NCBI GenBank assembly: GCA_015660815.1
Contig: JACSDF010000012.1
Coordinates: forward strand, 1-48,070
From: Actinomycetota bacterium
Lineage (GTDB): Bacteria > Actinomycetota > Actinomycetes > Nanopelagicales > Nanopelagicaceae
Direction: 5' to 3'
Length of the DNA: 48,070 bases
The notes below the pieces were generated by a model, which did not search any database, was not told the origin of the DNA, and saw only the letters and a program-made list of their open reading frames with translations. Made by a program: the position numbers and the translations under genes. Below, one piece after another: positions 16,072 through 23,738 of the stretch (position 1 is the first letter of the stretch; each line of letters starts with the position of its first letter).

Positions 16072-16077
16072 ACGCTA
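16072..16077 (-). promoter_or_regulatory. -10 box of UPF0182 gene (leaderless)
   Basis: On the minus strand TAGCGT is followed by TATCCC and the ATG. No ribosome site is seen. Confidence 0.4.
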
Positions 16078-16182
16078 GCGCACCAAGGGCGTAGTAACTT
16101 TCCAGGATTTTGGTCAATTTTTCTTAAAAAGTATGGCGGGTGAGCCGATTAGAGAGGCAAGAACGAGGAAGGCGAGGTTGGC

Positions 16183-16932
16183 TTACCCCTTGGCGGTTAT
16201 TGCCTTCATGGCATCATCAAGGGTGGCGACAATTACTACTTTCACCCCTTTAGGGACGTTAGTAATCTCATCGCGATTTCCAATGGGGGCCAAAAATAAC
16301 GTAGCTCCAGCTTTATAGGCGGCCTGGATTTTTTCATTAATTCCACCTATAGGACCAACCTTTCCATCGATAGTAATTGTGCCAGATCCTGAAATATGGC
16401 GACTATCCAATATGTCGATGGGAGTAAGTAACTCAATCACGCCAAGTGCAAAAATCATTCCTCCGCTGGGTCCACCAGTGCGCTTTACATCAAAATTAAT
16501 ATTCTCTTCTATGAGTTGATCAGATGGGACACCGAACTCTGGATGTCTCGATAGAAAATTTAACCCAGCACCTATCGCTTTACTCTGTGAGCTAACCATG
16601 TCGGCATCAGCGGCCTTTTTTTCAGATTCAGTAGTTGCACCGGGTGGGTAGATCGCTGCACGGGGGTAAACAGCCTCATCACTTCGAAACCATGCATACA
16701 GAACTTCTGGACCGATAATCCAGTTAGTGGGGTTAGTGACCCGAACCGACATTAAATCCAACCGCCCCGTGGCTTCATAAGATTGCTGATTCTTTATTGT
16801 GATTATTTTTTCAAAGATATTTTGAGCGCTGCCCGGCATCACAATCACAAAGGGAAGTGGGGCGACTAGGGCTAAGGCAAAGAAGGTTCCAAGAATTGCA
16901 GTAGCAAATCGGGGAAGCGGTGAGAAGCGCAC
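16183..16932 (-). CDS. Lon-like serine protease (YlbL family, S16) lacking the PDZ domain
   Basis: An N-terminal membrane anchor (about residues 9-33) precedes an extracytoplasmic segment matching YlbL (GRLDLMSVRVTNP, AVYPRAAIYPPG, MVSSQSKAIGAGL) and an S16 domain with the catalytic dyad Ser156 in GGPSGGM and Lys201 in GGINEKIQAAYKAGA. Normal members are about 340 residues with a PDZ domain between these parts; here about 20 residues link them and the PDZ is missing. It starts at GTG, 10 bp after the small membrane protein gene, and probably shares its transcript. In relatives the family degrades extracytoplasmic substrates. Confidence 0.87.
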   Translation of the reverse strand: MRFSPLPRFATAILGTFFALALVAPLPFVIVMPGSAQNIFEKIITIKNQQSYEATGRLDLMSVRVTNPTNWIIGPEVLYAWFRSDEAVYPRAAIYPPGATTESEKKAADADMVSSQSKAIGAGLNFLSRHPEFGVPSDQLIEENINFDVKRTGGPSGGMIFALGVIELLTPIDILDSRHISGSGTITIDGKVGPIGGINEKIQAAYKAGATLFLAPIGNRDEITNVPKGVKVVIVATLDDAMKAITAKG

Positions 16933-16942
16933 TGGAAAGTTT

Positions 16943-17188
16943 TTAAGTTCGAGGCTTAGGGGCGGGTTCTACGGCCTCGGGCTGTGGAGGATTAGCAGCT
17001 GCCTCAACATCTCGAGCCTGAGATTGGCGCAGTGACTCTTGAAAACGTTGAAACTGTCCAACCGATCTCTGTGTTCCCTTTTGATACTTGCTTTGAAACT
17101 TGGAGACCCAAAGAACGTATGCAAGAGCGCCTGCAAGTCCAATTGCAGGAACTATCCACCAAATTAAGGCTGTAGCTGCGCTCGACAT
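16943..17188 (-). CDS. Small single-helix membrane protein
   Basis: This 81-residue protein has one N-terminal helix (TALIWWIVPAIGLAGALAYVLWV), a basic Gln/Arg-rich segment (about residues 30-60) and a Pro/Glu-rich tail. I do not recognise a family. The ATG follows a TAGGCT box by six bases, supporting this start and a leaderless mRNA. It precedes the S16 protease by 10 bp, so the two may work together (inference). It is divergent from the DUF2342 gene. Confidence 0.75.
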   Translation of the reverse strand: MSSAATALIWWIVPAIGLAGALAYVLWVSKFQSKYQKGTQRSVGQFQRFQESLRQSQARDVEAAANPPQPEAVEPAPKPRT

Positions 17189-17194
17189 GGGGTG

Positions 17195-17200
17195 AGCCTA
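17195..17200 (-). promoter_or_regulatory. -10 box of the small membrane protein gene (leaderless)
   Basis: On the minus strand TAGGCT is followed by CACCCC and the ATG at 17188. Confidence 0.5.
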
Positions 17201-17381
17201 CCCTGCCTTCGCAGCGCTCGCCCTCCTTGCCTTGAGCACAGACCTGCTCCATGCCTACGATCGATGGCTTGGTTGGAGATTGAGACCTTTGAACTTTCTG
17301 TGAAGCACCTGAAATATCTTTACAGAATTAGCGGGAAGAAAAGGGAGCCCCTCTGGGTTATATGGCTGAGAGGATTACCAC

Positions 17382-18698
17382 ATGAGCCCATTTGGTTTTA
17401 CACCTGACAGTTCCGATGATGCCGAAAATAATAAGGGCGACGGTTCTGTGGATTTTGCTGCGATGATGGCGCAGATACAAAGTCAGATCCAAGAACAGTT
17501 TTCTAAGCTTGGAATGAGTGGTTCAGGTTTCGCCCCATCTAATGAAGTACTCCCCAAAAATATTGTTAGAGATACTGCAAAAAAGTTTGTAACGGCAAAG
17601 GGCTCAGCACCAGTTGGAGCCAATGATGTAGCTAAAGTTTCAGAGGCGTTTTCAATCGCTGAGTTGTGGCTCAATGAAGCGACATTTTTTCCGCAAACAA
17701 TAGTTTCTTCTAACTCAACTCTGGCTCGAACAGATTGGGTCGATTCAACTCTTTCTGGTTGGCAGAGTTCGGTAGAACCACTCGCCCTTGGTTTAACATC
17801 TGCGATCTCCGAACTACTTAAAGATTCCGCACATCAAGACGGCTCAGGTTTACCTGAAGAAGAGATAGCAATTCCAGTCGGAATGATTGCGACGCTACTT
17901 CGCTCATTCATCGGCTCGCTTATGGCAACACAACTCGGTCAATCAATTGGCGGATTAGCGGGTACATCCACCGGAATTCATGATGTCGGTTTGCCGTTGG
18001 TAGAACCTGTTTACCCTGCTCTCGTTTCTCAAAATATAGATGAATGGGCTCGGGAGTTAGATATTCCGATTGATGAGGTCCGAATATTTCATGCACTGCG
18101 AGAAAGTGCAGGCGCGCGTCTATTTTCACATAATCCATGGCTAATTTCATATATTCGAAGCGCCATCACGGATTATGCGAAGGGAATACACATCGACATT
18201 GAGGCTATCCAACGCCAGGCGCAGGAGGCCTTCGATGCATCAAGTAATGGTGGAAGTGAGTTCGACCCAACTAATCCCGAGACCTTTCAGATGGCACTCA
18301 ATGAAGGAATCTTCACTCCTGAAGAGACTCCAGCGCAACGTGATGCTCTAACAAAGTTGGAGACAGTATTAGCGCTCGTTGATGGATGGAACGAGGCGGT
18401 CGTTGCAGCTGCTGCTGGTGATCGCTTGCCAAATCTTTCGGCCTTGCAAGAAACGTTGCGCCGACGGCGTGCAACATCAGCGCCCACACAACAACTCTTC
18501 TCGAATCTCTTTGGACTTCAAGTTTCACCGCGCCTGGCGCGCGAAGCTACTGCATTTTGGCGCTCTGTTACTGCATTGCGTGATCTGGAATCGCGGGACC
18601 AAATTTGGAGCGGAATCTTGCCAAGTGCGGCTGATCTACTAACTCCAGAAAACTATCTATCGAGTATTGAGATTCCCGACGACCTGTCTTCGCTTTAG
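17382..18698 (+). CDS. DUF2342 (putative zinc metalloprotease/hydrolase) family protein, motif degenerate
   Basis: This 438-residue protein matches the TIGR03624-type putative hydrolase group of DUF2342. It has a Gly/Phe-rich start, MIATLLRSFIGSLMATQLGQSIGGLAG, LRESAGARLFSHNPWL, and a C-terminal RRRRATSAPTQQLFSNLFGL followed by the LPSAADLL region. Where other DUF2342 members have a zinc-binding EGHAEHVMD-like segment, this one reads VDGWNEAVVAAA, so it has no HExxH and is unlikely to be a zinc protease. A GAGG ribosome site lies 8 bases before ATG. It is divergent from the S16 pair, a common actinomycete arrangement. Confidence 0.8.
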   Translation: MSPFGFTPDSSDDAENNKGDGSVDFAAMMAQIQSQIQEQFSKLGMSGSGFAPSNEVLPKNIVRDTAKKFVTAKGSAPVGANDVAKVSEAFSIAELWLNEATFFPQTIVSSNSTLARTDWVDSTLSGWQSSVEPLALGLTSAISELLKDSAHQDGSGLPEEEIAIPVGMIATLLRSFIGSLMATQLGQSIGGLAGTSTGIHDVGLPLVEPVYPALVSQNIDEWARELDIPIDEVRIFHALRESAGARLFSHNPWLISYIRSAITDYAKGIHIDIEAIQRQAQEAFDASSNGGSEFDPTNPETFQMALNEGIFTPEETPAQRDALTKLETVLALVDGWNEAVVAAAAGDRLPNLSALQETLRRRRATSAPTQQLFSNLFGLQVSPRLAREATAFWRSVTALRDLESRDQIWSGILPSAADLLTPENYLSSIEIPDDLSSL

Positions 18699-18720
18699 TT
18701 TTTGACGCCACGAGCGTTAT

Positions 18721-18820
18721 GGAAATTGTGGTTGCTTTTTCGAAATTGTGCTTGAGTTTTTAATATTGCGCTTGCGTTATCGAAATTTTACTTCCGTCTT
18801 TAATATTGTGCTTGCGTTAT
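18721..18820. repeat. Five-copy 20-bp tandem repeat
   Basis: Five units of exactly 20 bp resemble CGAAATTGTGCTTGMGTTWT. Units 2-3 and 4-5 are more alike as 40-bp pairs (units 3 and 5 both have TAATATTG and CTTGCGTTAT), implying growth by duplication of a 40-bp block. It starts 22 bp after the DUF2342 stop. Confidence 0.8.
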
Positions 18821-19000
18821 CAAAGATGCACGTGCACATTGAATTAGTAGAACTCTGCCTGTGAATTAAAAATGTATTGCAATTCTCATTGCACCCAAGA
18901 CCTTGCGACACAGCGAAAGAATCAGTTGCTTCCGTTTACTCAATTAATTGTTGATTAAATTGTCTGTACACCCAATTATTTTTTCACTATTTTTCTAACC

Positions 19001-19072
19001 TTATTGTTCGCATACTCCTTATTGTTCGCAGACTCCAGATTGTTCGCTTGTTACGGAATATTCGCTTGCTCC
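19001..19072. repeat. Four-copy 18-bp tandem repeat
   Basis: Units 1 and 2 (TTATTGTTCGCATACTCC and TTATTGTTCGCAGACTCC) differ at one base; units 3 and 4 are diverged but keep ATTGTTCGC or ATATTCGC. The period is exactly 18. Confidence 0.8.
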
Positions 19073-19114
19073 GGTGATTAAGTATCAGGTTCGGCTACAT
19101 CGAAAAATAAAAAG

Positions 19115-19185
19115 CGAACTCCCCGGGCGCTCGTTCCATATCAGCCTTCCCCTTGCTGATATTGAACAGTTATCCGAGGAGTTCG
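19115..19185 (+). ncRNA. Candidate structured RNA or cis-element
   Basis: CGAACTCC (19115-19122) pairs perfectly with GGAGTTCG (19178-19185), enclosing a 13-bp hairpin with one mismatch (19133-19145 with 19155-19167, loop CTTCCCCTT). The single-stranded parts are GC-rich CCGGGCGCT and AGTTATCCGA. I do not recognise a family. It lies 174 bp before the metallopeptidase ATG, so it may be an independent RNA or part of that leader. The strand is assumed. Confidence 0.4.
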
Positions 19186-19346
19186 TAGTTGTAACGTAAA
19201 CAAAATCGGCTTGAGAATCAACTGAACAATGCGTTGACAAAGAGGTTTTTAGTCGTGTAGGGGTATTTTCTCGGCAGGCGCTTGTCTAAGAAATTAAAAT
19301 CTCTCAACACGTAGTTGAGCTTTCTCATGTTTTGGCTAGTCAGGGA

Positions 19347-19352
19347 TACCTT
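19347..19352 (+). promoter_or_regulatory. -10 box of YgjP-type gene (leaderless)
   Basis: TACCTT is followed by CAGTCA and the ATG at 19359, supporting that start over the upstream TTG. Confidence 0.4.
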
Positions 19353-19358
19353 CAGTCA

Positions 19359-19976
19359 ATGAGCTTTGATAGTTTTCTTGATGATCTAGAGCACGAATCT
19401 GGTGCGGATTTAGATCACGATGCCACCTTGCCTGGAATTAGTGAGGGCGAGATTGTGGTGATTCGCTCAAAGCGAAGGAAAAAGAACATTTCTGCATATC
19501 GGGCAGGTGGCCGAATTGTGGTCTCTATTCCCGCCCGCATGAGTCGGGCCGATGAAAGGGCGATGGTCCCCGAAATGGTGGCCAAAATCCGTGCCCAAGA
19601 GGCGGCAACCACTATGAGCGAGAGCGCCCTTGCAGATCGAATCGACCAACTTTTGCGGGAGTTCGCCCCCGAAATCACGATTCGCCCCTCAGATGTGAGC
19701 TGGCGAGCGATGCGCGAGCGCTGGGGCTCTTGTACCAGCGTAGACAGGAGCATTCGTATCTCTGACCGCCTAAAAGGCGCTCCGGCCCATGCCCTCGACT
19801 ATGTTCTCTTTCATGAGGCGATCCACTTAGAGATTAGTGACCACGGCGCTGGATTTAAGGAGATTTTGGAAAGGTTTCCCTATTCTGACGTGGCGAGTGC
19901 ATATTTAGATGGCTATGAGGCGGCCGAAACAGCGCTCGCCCTACCGGAAGAGCTCAAGAAACTTCTAAAAAAATAA
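19359..19976 (+). CDS. YgjP-type (DUF45/M48-like) zinc metallopeptidase
   Basis: The C-terminal half has the YgjP signature: MRERWGSCTSVDRSIRISDRL, then HEAIHLEISDHGAGF, where the HExxH histidines and the later His bind zinc. The N-terminal half contains RSKRRKKNISAYRAGGRIVVSIPARMS, the usual beta segment. I start at ATG 19359 (205 residues), six bases after a -10 box; a TTG at 19332 would add nine residues. Biochemical function in this family is poorly known; E. coli YgjP has phosphohydrolase/protease-like predictions. The very charged C-terminus (LPEELKKLLKK) is intact. Confidence 0.87.
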   Translation: MSFDSFLDDLEHESGADLDHDATLPGISEGEIVVIRSKRRKKNISAYRAGGRIVVSIPARMSRADERAMVPEMVAKIRAQEAATTMSESALADRIDQLLREFAPEITIRPSDVSWRAMRERWGSCTSVDRSIRISDRLKGAPAHALDYVLFHEAIHLEISDHGAGFKEILERFPYSDVASAYLDGYEAAETALALPEELKKLLKK

Positions 19977-20033
19977 GCCCAGATAGGCGTAATTTCGAGC
20001 GCTCAGGGGTATCGTCATGCTTAACAACGCCTG

Positions 20034-20045
20034 CCCCGTACGGGG
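20034..20045. repeat. Perfect 12-bp palindrome CCCCGTACGGGG
   Basis: This palindrome lies 40 bp before the zinc-ribbon gene start, in the position of a regulator site or short leader hairpin. Confidence 0.5.
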
Positions 20046-20084
20046 AGCACCCTCTGGGTTGCAAGCGTGGAGTGGAGGAAGAGA

Positions 20085-20243
20085 ATGGCAGAGACATATA
20101 AAGGAACTGCTTACTGCGTGAAGTGCAAAGAAAAGCATGACTTCGAAGGAACCATTAGCGTGAGCGACTCAGGTCGCCGCACAGCTAAAGGTGTCTGCCC
20201 AGTCTGCGGCACCAAGATCAGCACTTTCCTTAAAAAAGCCTAG
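20085..20243 (+). CDS. DUF5679-type zinc-ribbon microprotein
   Basis: This 52-residue gene starts at ATG 20085 with a strong GGAGGAA site 5 bases upstream. The protein has two CxxC knuckles (Cys11/Cys14 in YCVKC and Cys38/Cys41 in CPVCG), a basic core and the tail TFLKKA, the DUF5679 pattern. It probably binds one zinc. Its abundance-type ribosome site and a strong terminator 64 bp downstream suggest a well-expressed single-gene unit. The function is unknown; nucleic-acid or ribosome binding would suit the fold. Confidence 0.9.
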   Translation: MAETYKGTAYCVKCKEKHDFEGTISVSDSGRRTAKGVCPVCGTKISTFLKKA

Positions 20244-20306
20244 TAATTAAATTTCGCTCACCTCGAGCCGCACATGCGGTGTGCTGAGCGTCTAGCAGTA
20301 GAGAAG

Positions 20307-20338
20307 GCCCCGACTCCGATGTGAGTTGGGGTTTTTTC
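20307..20338 (+). terminator. Rho-independent terminator of the zinc-ribbon gene
   Basis: CCCCGACTC (20308-20316) pairs with GAGTTGGGG (20323-20331) with one G-U pair, followed by six T residues. Confidence 0.88.
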
Positions 20339-20433
20339 TTGTCGCATTCACAATGAAGCGCTGAGCGATAAAAAATAAACTCCGCGTAGCCAAAGTGCGA
20401 TGTATCCCACAGTAAATGCTGGAAAAAGTTTGA

Positions 20434-21711
20434 ATGACCGTCATTCGGCGCACCCTTGCCACTATGACAACTACAGAGACTGAATCTCAAACCCCTGAAA
20501 AGATTTCAGCACATCACAATTCATATCCCCGTCTAAAAAATGGTGTTTATATTAGTCGGGTATCAACACCAGAAGAAGAGTCGATGCATGTAGCAACGTC
20601 ACACCATGCGATCGAAATCTTTCATAGTGGGGCCAGGGCAATTATTTCTCAACTCAACGGACTTCAAACACCTGAAGAGATCAGCACCGTTCTTTCAGCG
20701 CCCATTGAGGTTATTGATCGAGTCCTCACCGAACTTAAAGATGCAAACTTCATCGACACAGTTCGAAATAAAATAACTTTACACAATCGTTTTCAGTCGG
20801 CAATTGCATCACGCTCGGCGAATACTCAAGATCAAAGTTTGGATGCGGCATTCAGCCAGCTGCAAAAGAGATTAGCCCCTGAACTCAGTCAAGCTACATG
20901 GATTGTTGGAGTAAATGACGGCGGCGTGGAGTTGTTATCCAATCGCCAAAACTTTGGAATTGAAATATTTGGAAGTTCGCGAACCGCGACGCTCATATGT
21001 TCAATTTTGTTGGCAAGCGGTGTTACAAATACTCGAATGGCTCTTACGTCAACTCAACAACATCCAACAATTGGTGATAGCGATTTAGGCACTGGAGCGT
21101 TACGTACTAGTGATATCGGTCTGAATTTTCGAGGCCGCCTCGAAGAGTTATCCCGTGAGTGGTCACTATTTCCAGTTGCATCTCACCGCGGCTCTATCCA
21201 TAAACCGGTTTCCGAGTTAATCCCTGAACGCAACCTTCGAATTATTGTCGGTAATTACGAACCTGAGTTGATTGCTCATTTAACGCATGACACCCAGGAT
21301 CACCTCTTTGTTGGAAAAATTGCAGGCGGAGTTGCAACATGCGGTCCGCTCGTTAAGCCAGGCATGACTCCCTGCATTCATTGTTTGATGCTTGGAGCGC
21401 AAGAGAGAAACGGCAGATTTCAAAGAGAGTTAATGGCAACGCAGGGAACAAGTGATGAACTACCCATTGCAATTGCCCACCAGTTAGCTGCAATTGCCGC
21501 ACACACAGCACTGCGTTTCATCGATACAGGGGCATCATCTTTGATAGGTGCGCAAATTCACGTTAACTACCTTGAGCCGTTAACTCCGAAGTTGAGCAGT
21601 TTTTCACGACATCCTCAATGTGAATGCGTGTGGAGACCAGCACAATCAGAGTTTGCCAGTGAAGCAATGGCCCTTGACTTAGCAGATATACACAACACCG
21701 ACCTTATTTAA
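20434..21711 (+). CDS. E1-like (ThiF-fold) protein with RRE-like domain, orphan TOMM-cyclodehydratase relative
   Basis: Residues about 30-110 resemble a PqqD/RRE winged helix (ISQLNGLQTPEEIS, VIDRVLTELKDANFID). A Rossmann-like region follows, with IEIFGSSRTATLICSILLAS where active E1 enzymes have GxGxxG; the glycines are lost. A zinc tetrad is formed by Cys314/Cys317 (PCIHC) and Cys396/Cys398 (QCECVW), as in E1-like C-proteins of azole-forming clusters. No YcaO, dehydrogenase or precursor peptide is nearby. It precedes four pilin-like genes by 62 bp. GGAAAAAG precedes ATG 20434; ATG 20464 is an alternative. The role is unknown. Confidence 0.78.
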   Translation: MTVIRRTLATMTTTETESQTPEKISAHHNSYPRLKNGVYISRVSTPEEESMHVATSHHAIEIFHSGARAIISQLNGLQTPEEISTVLSAPIEVIDRVLTELKDANFIDTVRNKITLHNRFQSAIASRSANTQDQSLDAAFSQLQKRLAPELSQATWIVGVNDGGVELLSNRQNFGIEIFGSSRTATLICSILLASGVTNTRMALTSTQQHPTIGDSDLGTGALRTSDIGLNFRGRLEELSREWSLFPVASHRGSIHKPVSELIPERNLRIIVGNYEPELIAHLTHDTQDHLFVGKIAGGVATCGPLVKPGMTPCIHCLMLGAQERNGRFQRELMATQGTSDELPIAIAHQLAAIAAHTALRFIDTGASSLIGAQIHVNYLEPLTPKLSSFSRHPQCECVWRPAQSEFASEAMALDLADIHNTDLI

Positions 21712-21773
21712 AATTCACATAGACCAGAAGTAGAAGACTTGCACACAATTTCACCAATAATCTAGGAGGAACC

Positions 21774-22007
21774 ATGAACAGTTTACTTACAAAACTTGTG
21801 ACTGCAGAAATATCTCTGCGAGATGGATTAACTCGTGCACATAAAAACTTCTATGCCCGTCTGCGCGATGAGCGCGGGGATGTCCCGGGATGGGTGCTCG
21901 TCGTGTTAATGACCACTGGCTTAGTAACAGCAATCTGGACAATTGCAGCACCCAGATTAACCGCGATATTAAAAAATTCGCTTGATGCAATGAATGGAAT
22001 TCGCTAA
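21774..22007 (+). CDS. Flp-type small pilin-like protein
   Basis: This 77-residue protein has a charged N-terminus ending DERGDVPGWVLVVLMTTGLV, a Flp/TadE-type cleavage-and-helix region, and then an amphipathic tail (APRLTAILKNSLDAMNGIR). A perfect AGGAGG site lies upstream, the best in this cluster, so it is probably the abundant subunit. TadV-type peptidase and Tad ATPase genes are absent from the window. The pilin identity rests on the GDVPGW-helix pattern and on its neighbours. Confidence 0.75.
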   Translation: MNSLLTKLVTAEISLRDGLTRAHKNFYARLRDERGDVPGWVLVVLMTTGLVTAIWTIAAPRLTAILKNSLDAMNGIR

Positions 22008-22017
22008 AGCGGTTTAT

Positions 22018-22422
22018 ATGCGCAATTTTTTTACGGATTTAAGAAATTTCATGCGACGAATGACTTCAGGTGGTAATGCTCTTTTTCGTCGTGAGGATGG
22101 AAATGTTGAAAGTTCCCTTGTTCTAATCCCATTACTAATTCTCTTTCTGATCTGTATGGAGCTGATAATCGCCACAAACCTGCGTAATGGTGATTTTGCC
22201 ATCGCCCAGGGCGATGCATCTCGGCGTGCGATTTCTGGCGAGATTTATTCAACAGATGAAGTCATTGAACTTAACTCTCCTGATCCTTTTGCACACATCA
22301 GAGTACTAATTTCGCACAGGCGAACAGGATTGCCGCAATTGGTTCCTGGACTTATCGCCTTAATGGGAGGCGCACCAACAACCGACGTAAAGGGCGCTGC
22401 GATAATGGAGCCAAGCAATTGA
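22018..22422 (+). CDS. TadE-like minor pilin or pseudopilin
   Basis: A basic cytoplasmic N-terminus leads into EDGNVESSLVLIPLLILFLICMELI, a TadE-type helix with Glu near position 5 of the hydrophobic stretch. A short extracytoplasmic domain follows. ATG 22018 is preferred; ATG 21994 overlaps the previous gene and has no better ribosome site. It is translated in tandem with the next gene (TTGA overlap). Confidence 0.72.
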   Translation: MRNFFTDLRNFMRRMTSGGNALFRREDGNVESSLVLIPLLILFLICMELIIATNLRNGDFAIAQGDASRRAISGEIYSTDEVIELNSPDPFAHIRVLISHRRTGLPQLVPGLIALMGGAPTTDVKGAAIMEPSN

Positions 22423-22952
22423 AAAGGAATCGGGGGCTCGCTAACCCGGTTCACGCTATTTCGGAACACGCATCTCCGAAACACGCATCTCCAGAACTCG
22501 CTAACCCAGAACAAACTCTTGCCTTCACAACTCACCTTCGACGACTCTTTAGAAGATTCGTTAAAGATGAAAAGGGAAGTGCAATCGTTGAGTTCGTAGT
22601 TCTTGCAATCCCCCTTTTTGTTCCAATTTTCATTTATTTAGCGAGTTTCGCCTCGTTGAGCGGTAACGAGGCGATAGTTCGAACTTTGGCGCGAGAGGCG
22701 CTGCGTGCTTATGTGGCTAGCGAAAACGATCACGCTGGACGAGAAGTTTCGGCACAAGCACTTGCCGTCATTGCAGATCACTTAGGGTTAACAGATGGTG
22801 AGATTCGCACGCTCTCTGCCCGATACGAGTGTTCAGAGAATCCATGTCTGTCTGCAAATGGGCGCATTAGATTAACGATTTCATATATTGATTCACGGTC
22901 ACATCGAACCATTAAGGCGTCTGCCCAGGAACACATAAGCCCATGGATGTAA
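22419..22952 (+). CDS. TadE-family protein
   Basis: It starts at a TTG overlapping the previous stop by 4 bp. Residues 1-35 contain degenerate repeats (EHASPKHASPELANPEQ). DEKGSAIVEFVVLAIPLFVPIF is the TadE signature with the conserved Glu. Beyond the helix there is a helical arm (AIVRTLAREALRAYV) and a compact domain with Cys pair YECSENPCL, typical of TadE/TadG disulfides. It would be a minor pilin on the outer face. Confidence 0.8.
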   Translation: MKRNRGLANPVHAISEHASPKHASPELANPEQTLAFTTHLRRLFRRFVKDEKGSAIVEFVVLAIPLFVPIFIYLASFASLSGNEAIVRTLAREALRAYVASENDHAGREVSAQALAVIADHLGLTDGEIRTLSARYECSENPCLSANGRIRLTISYIDSRSHRTIKASAQEHISPWM

Positions 22953-23569
22953 AAGATCCAACGAATGCAAGAGATGTGGGGGATGTATGCCATGTTGGCG
23001 ATTCAAGCGATGTAAAAAATGGATGCACGAGAAGTATGAGAAAGCTCTTAATAAATGAGAGAGGTTCGTTGAGCGTTGTGATTATTGGTCTATTTTTCAT
23101 CACTATTGCATGCTTAGTCGTGATGAGCAATGTTGCGACCGTACTTGTTGCTAAACGTTCTCTCGCGCAAGCTACTGAAGCTGCAGCCCAACGCGGAGTT
23201 CATTCATTAGATAAGTCCGCTTATTACACTGGCAAGGGAACGATGTTTACTGCTCCTCTCGCGATAATTACAGGACGTGAACACTCTCCGATTCCAATCG
23301 ACTGTAATCGGGCCTTTCTTGATGTAGTTCTTGAACTACGCAATTGGAGTAATGATGATAGCTCCATGAAACGTCATGAGCTTCAGGGGATAGTTTTAAC
23401 CAACATGGAATGTGATGGATCCTCGCTCGAGATTTCTACATCCGCAGAAGTGGAATTTCCTTTCAGGATTCCGTTTCTCAACATGGATTCGGCGTTTCTA
23501 ACCTCGACTGTTGGAACTACTAATCAAGTTCGAGAGGGCTTCTACCTCTTCGGAGTTCGCCTGCATTGA
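22943..23569 (+). CDS. TadG-like (Flp pilus assembly TadE/G) protein
   Basis: It overlaps the previous gene by 10 bp. NERGSLSVVIIGLFFITIACLVV is the TadG-type helix, followed by VLVAKRSLAQATEAAAQRGVHSLD, the usual helix after it, and a beta-rich extracytoplasmic part with two cysteines. The first 31 residues are a low-complexity Asp/Val stretch; ATG 23036 (MRKLLINERGS) may be the true start. The stop codon lies inside the first unit of the 36-bp repeat array. No von Willebrand domain of full TadG is present. Confidence 0.75.
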   Translation: MDVKDPTNARDVGDVCHVGDSSDVKNGCTRSMRKLLINERGSLSVVIIGLFFITIACLVVMSNVATVLVAKRSLAQATEAAAQRGVHSLDKSAYYTGKGTMFTAPLAIITGREHSPIPIDCNRAFLDVVLELRNWSNDDSSMKRHELQGIVLTNMECDGSSLEISTSAEVEFPFRIPFLNMDSAFLTSTVGTTNQVREGFYLFGVRLH

Positions 23570-23663
23570 TCTGTTAGTCTGAACCAATCTGCTCTCCTGC
23601 ATTGATCTGTTCGCCTGAACCAATCTGTTCTCCTGCAATGATGTGTTCGCCTGCACTAAATAG
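23560..23663. repeat. 36-bp tandem repeat, almost three copies
   Basis: Units at 23560, 23596 and 23632 begin CCTGCATTGATCTGTT; units 1 and 2 differ at three positions and the third is shorter. Each unit also contains half-repeats of about 18 bp (CCTGAACCAATCTGTTCT). The first unit holds the stop codon of the TadG-like gene. Confidence 0.8.
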
Positions 23664-23738
23664 ATTCCACATGTACTCGAACTTGCATTGAGTTAGCACT
23701 CTAATTCAACTGTTTTCATGTTGTGAGGACTACTCCGC

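Larger units (their letters stand above)
18699..19331. other. Gene-free spacer of about 630 bp
   Basis: No coding frame with family resemblance is seen on either strand. It holds a 20-bp tandem array (18721-18820), an AT-rich stretch, an 18-bp tandem array (19001-19072), a 71-nt foldable element (19115-19185) and a small hairpin CTCAAC/GTTGAG at about 19303-19319 just before the next gene. Confidence 0.75.

Noticed and set aside
18721..19072. CRISPR-like array
   Set aside because: The 20- and 18-bp units are contiguous with no spacers, and no cas genes occur.
19115..19185. SRP RNA, 6S RNA or tRNA
   Set aside because: The conserved SRP GGAAGGAAGCA-type loop and tRNA T-arm are absent, and the length and shape do not match 6S RNA.
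20434..21711. RiPP/azole biosynthesis cluster
   Set aside because: Only an E1-like protein with a degenerate nucleotide loop is present; there is no YcaO, oxidase, transporter or precursor gene nearby.
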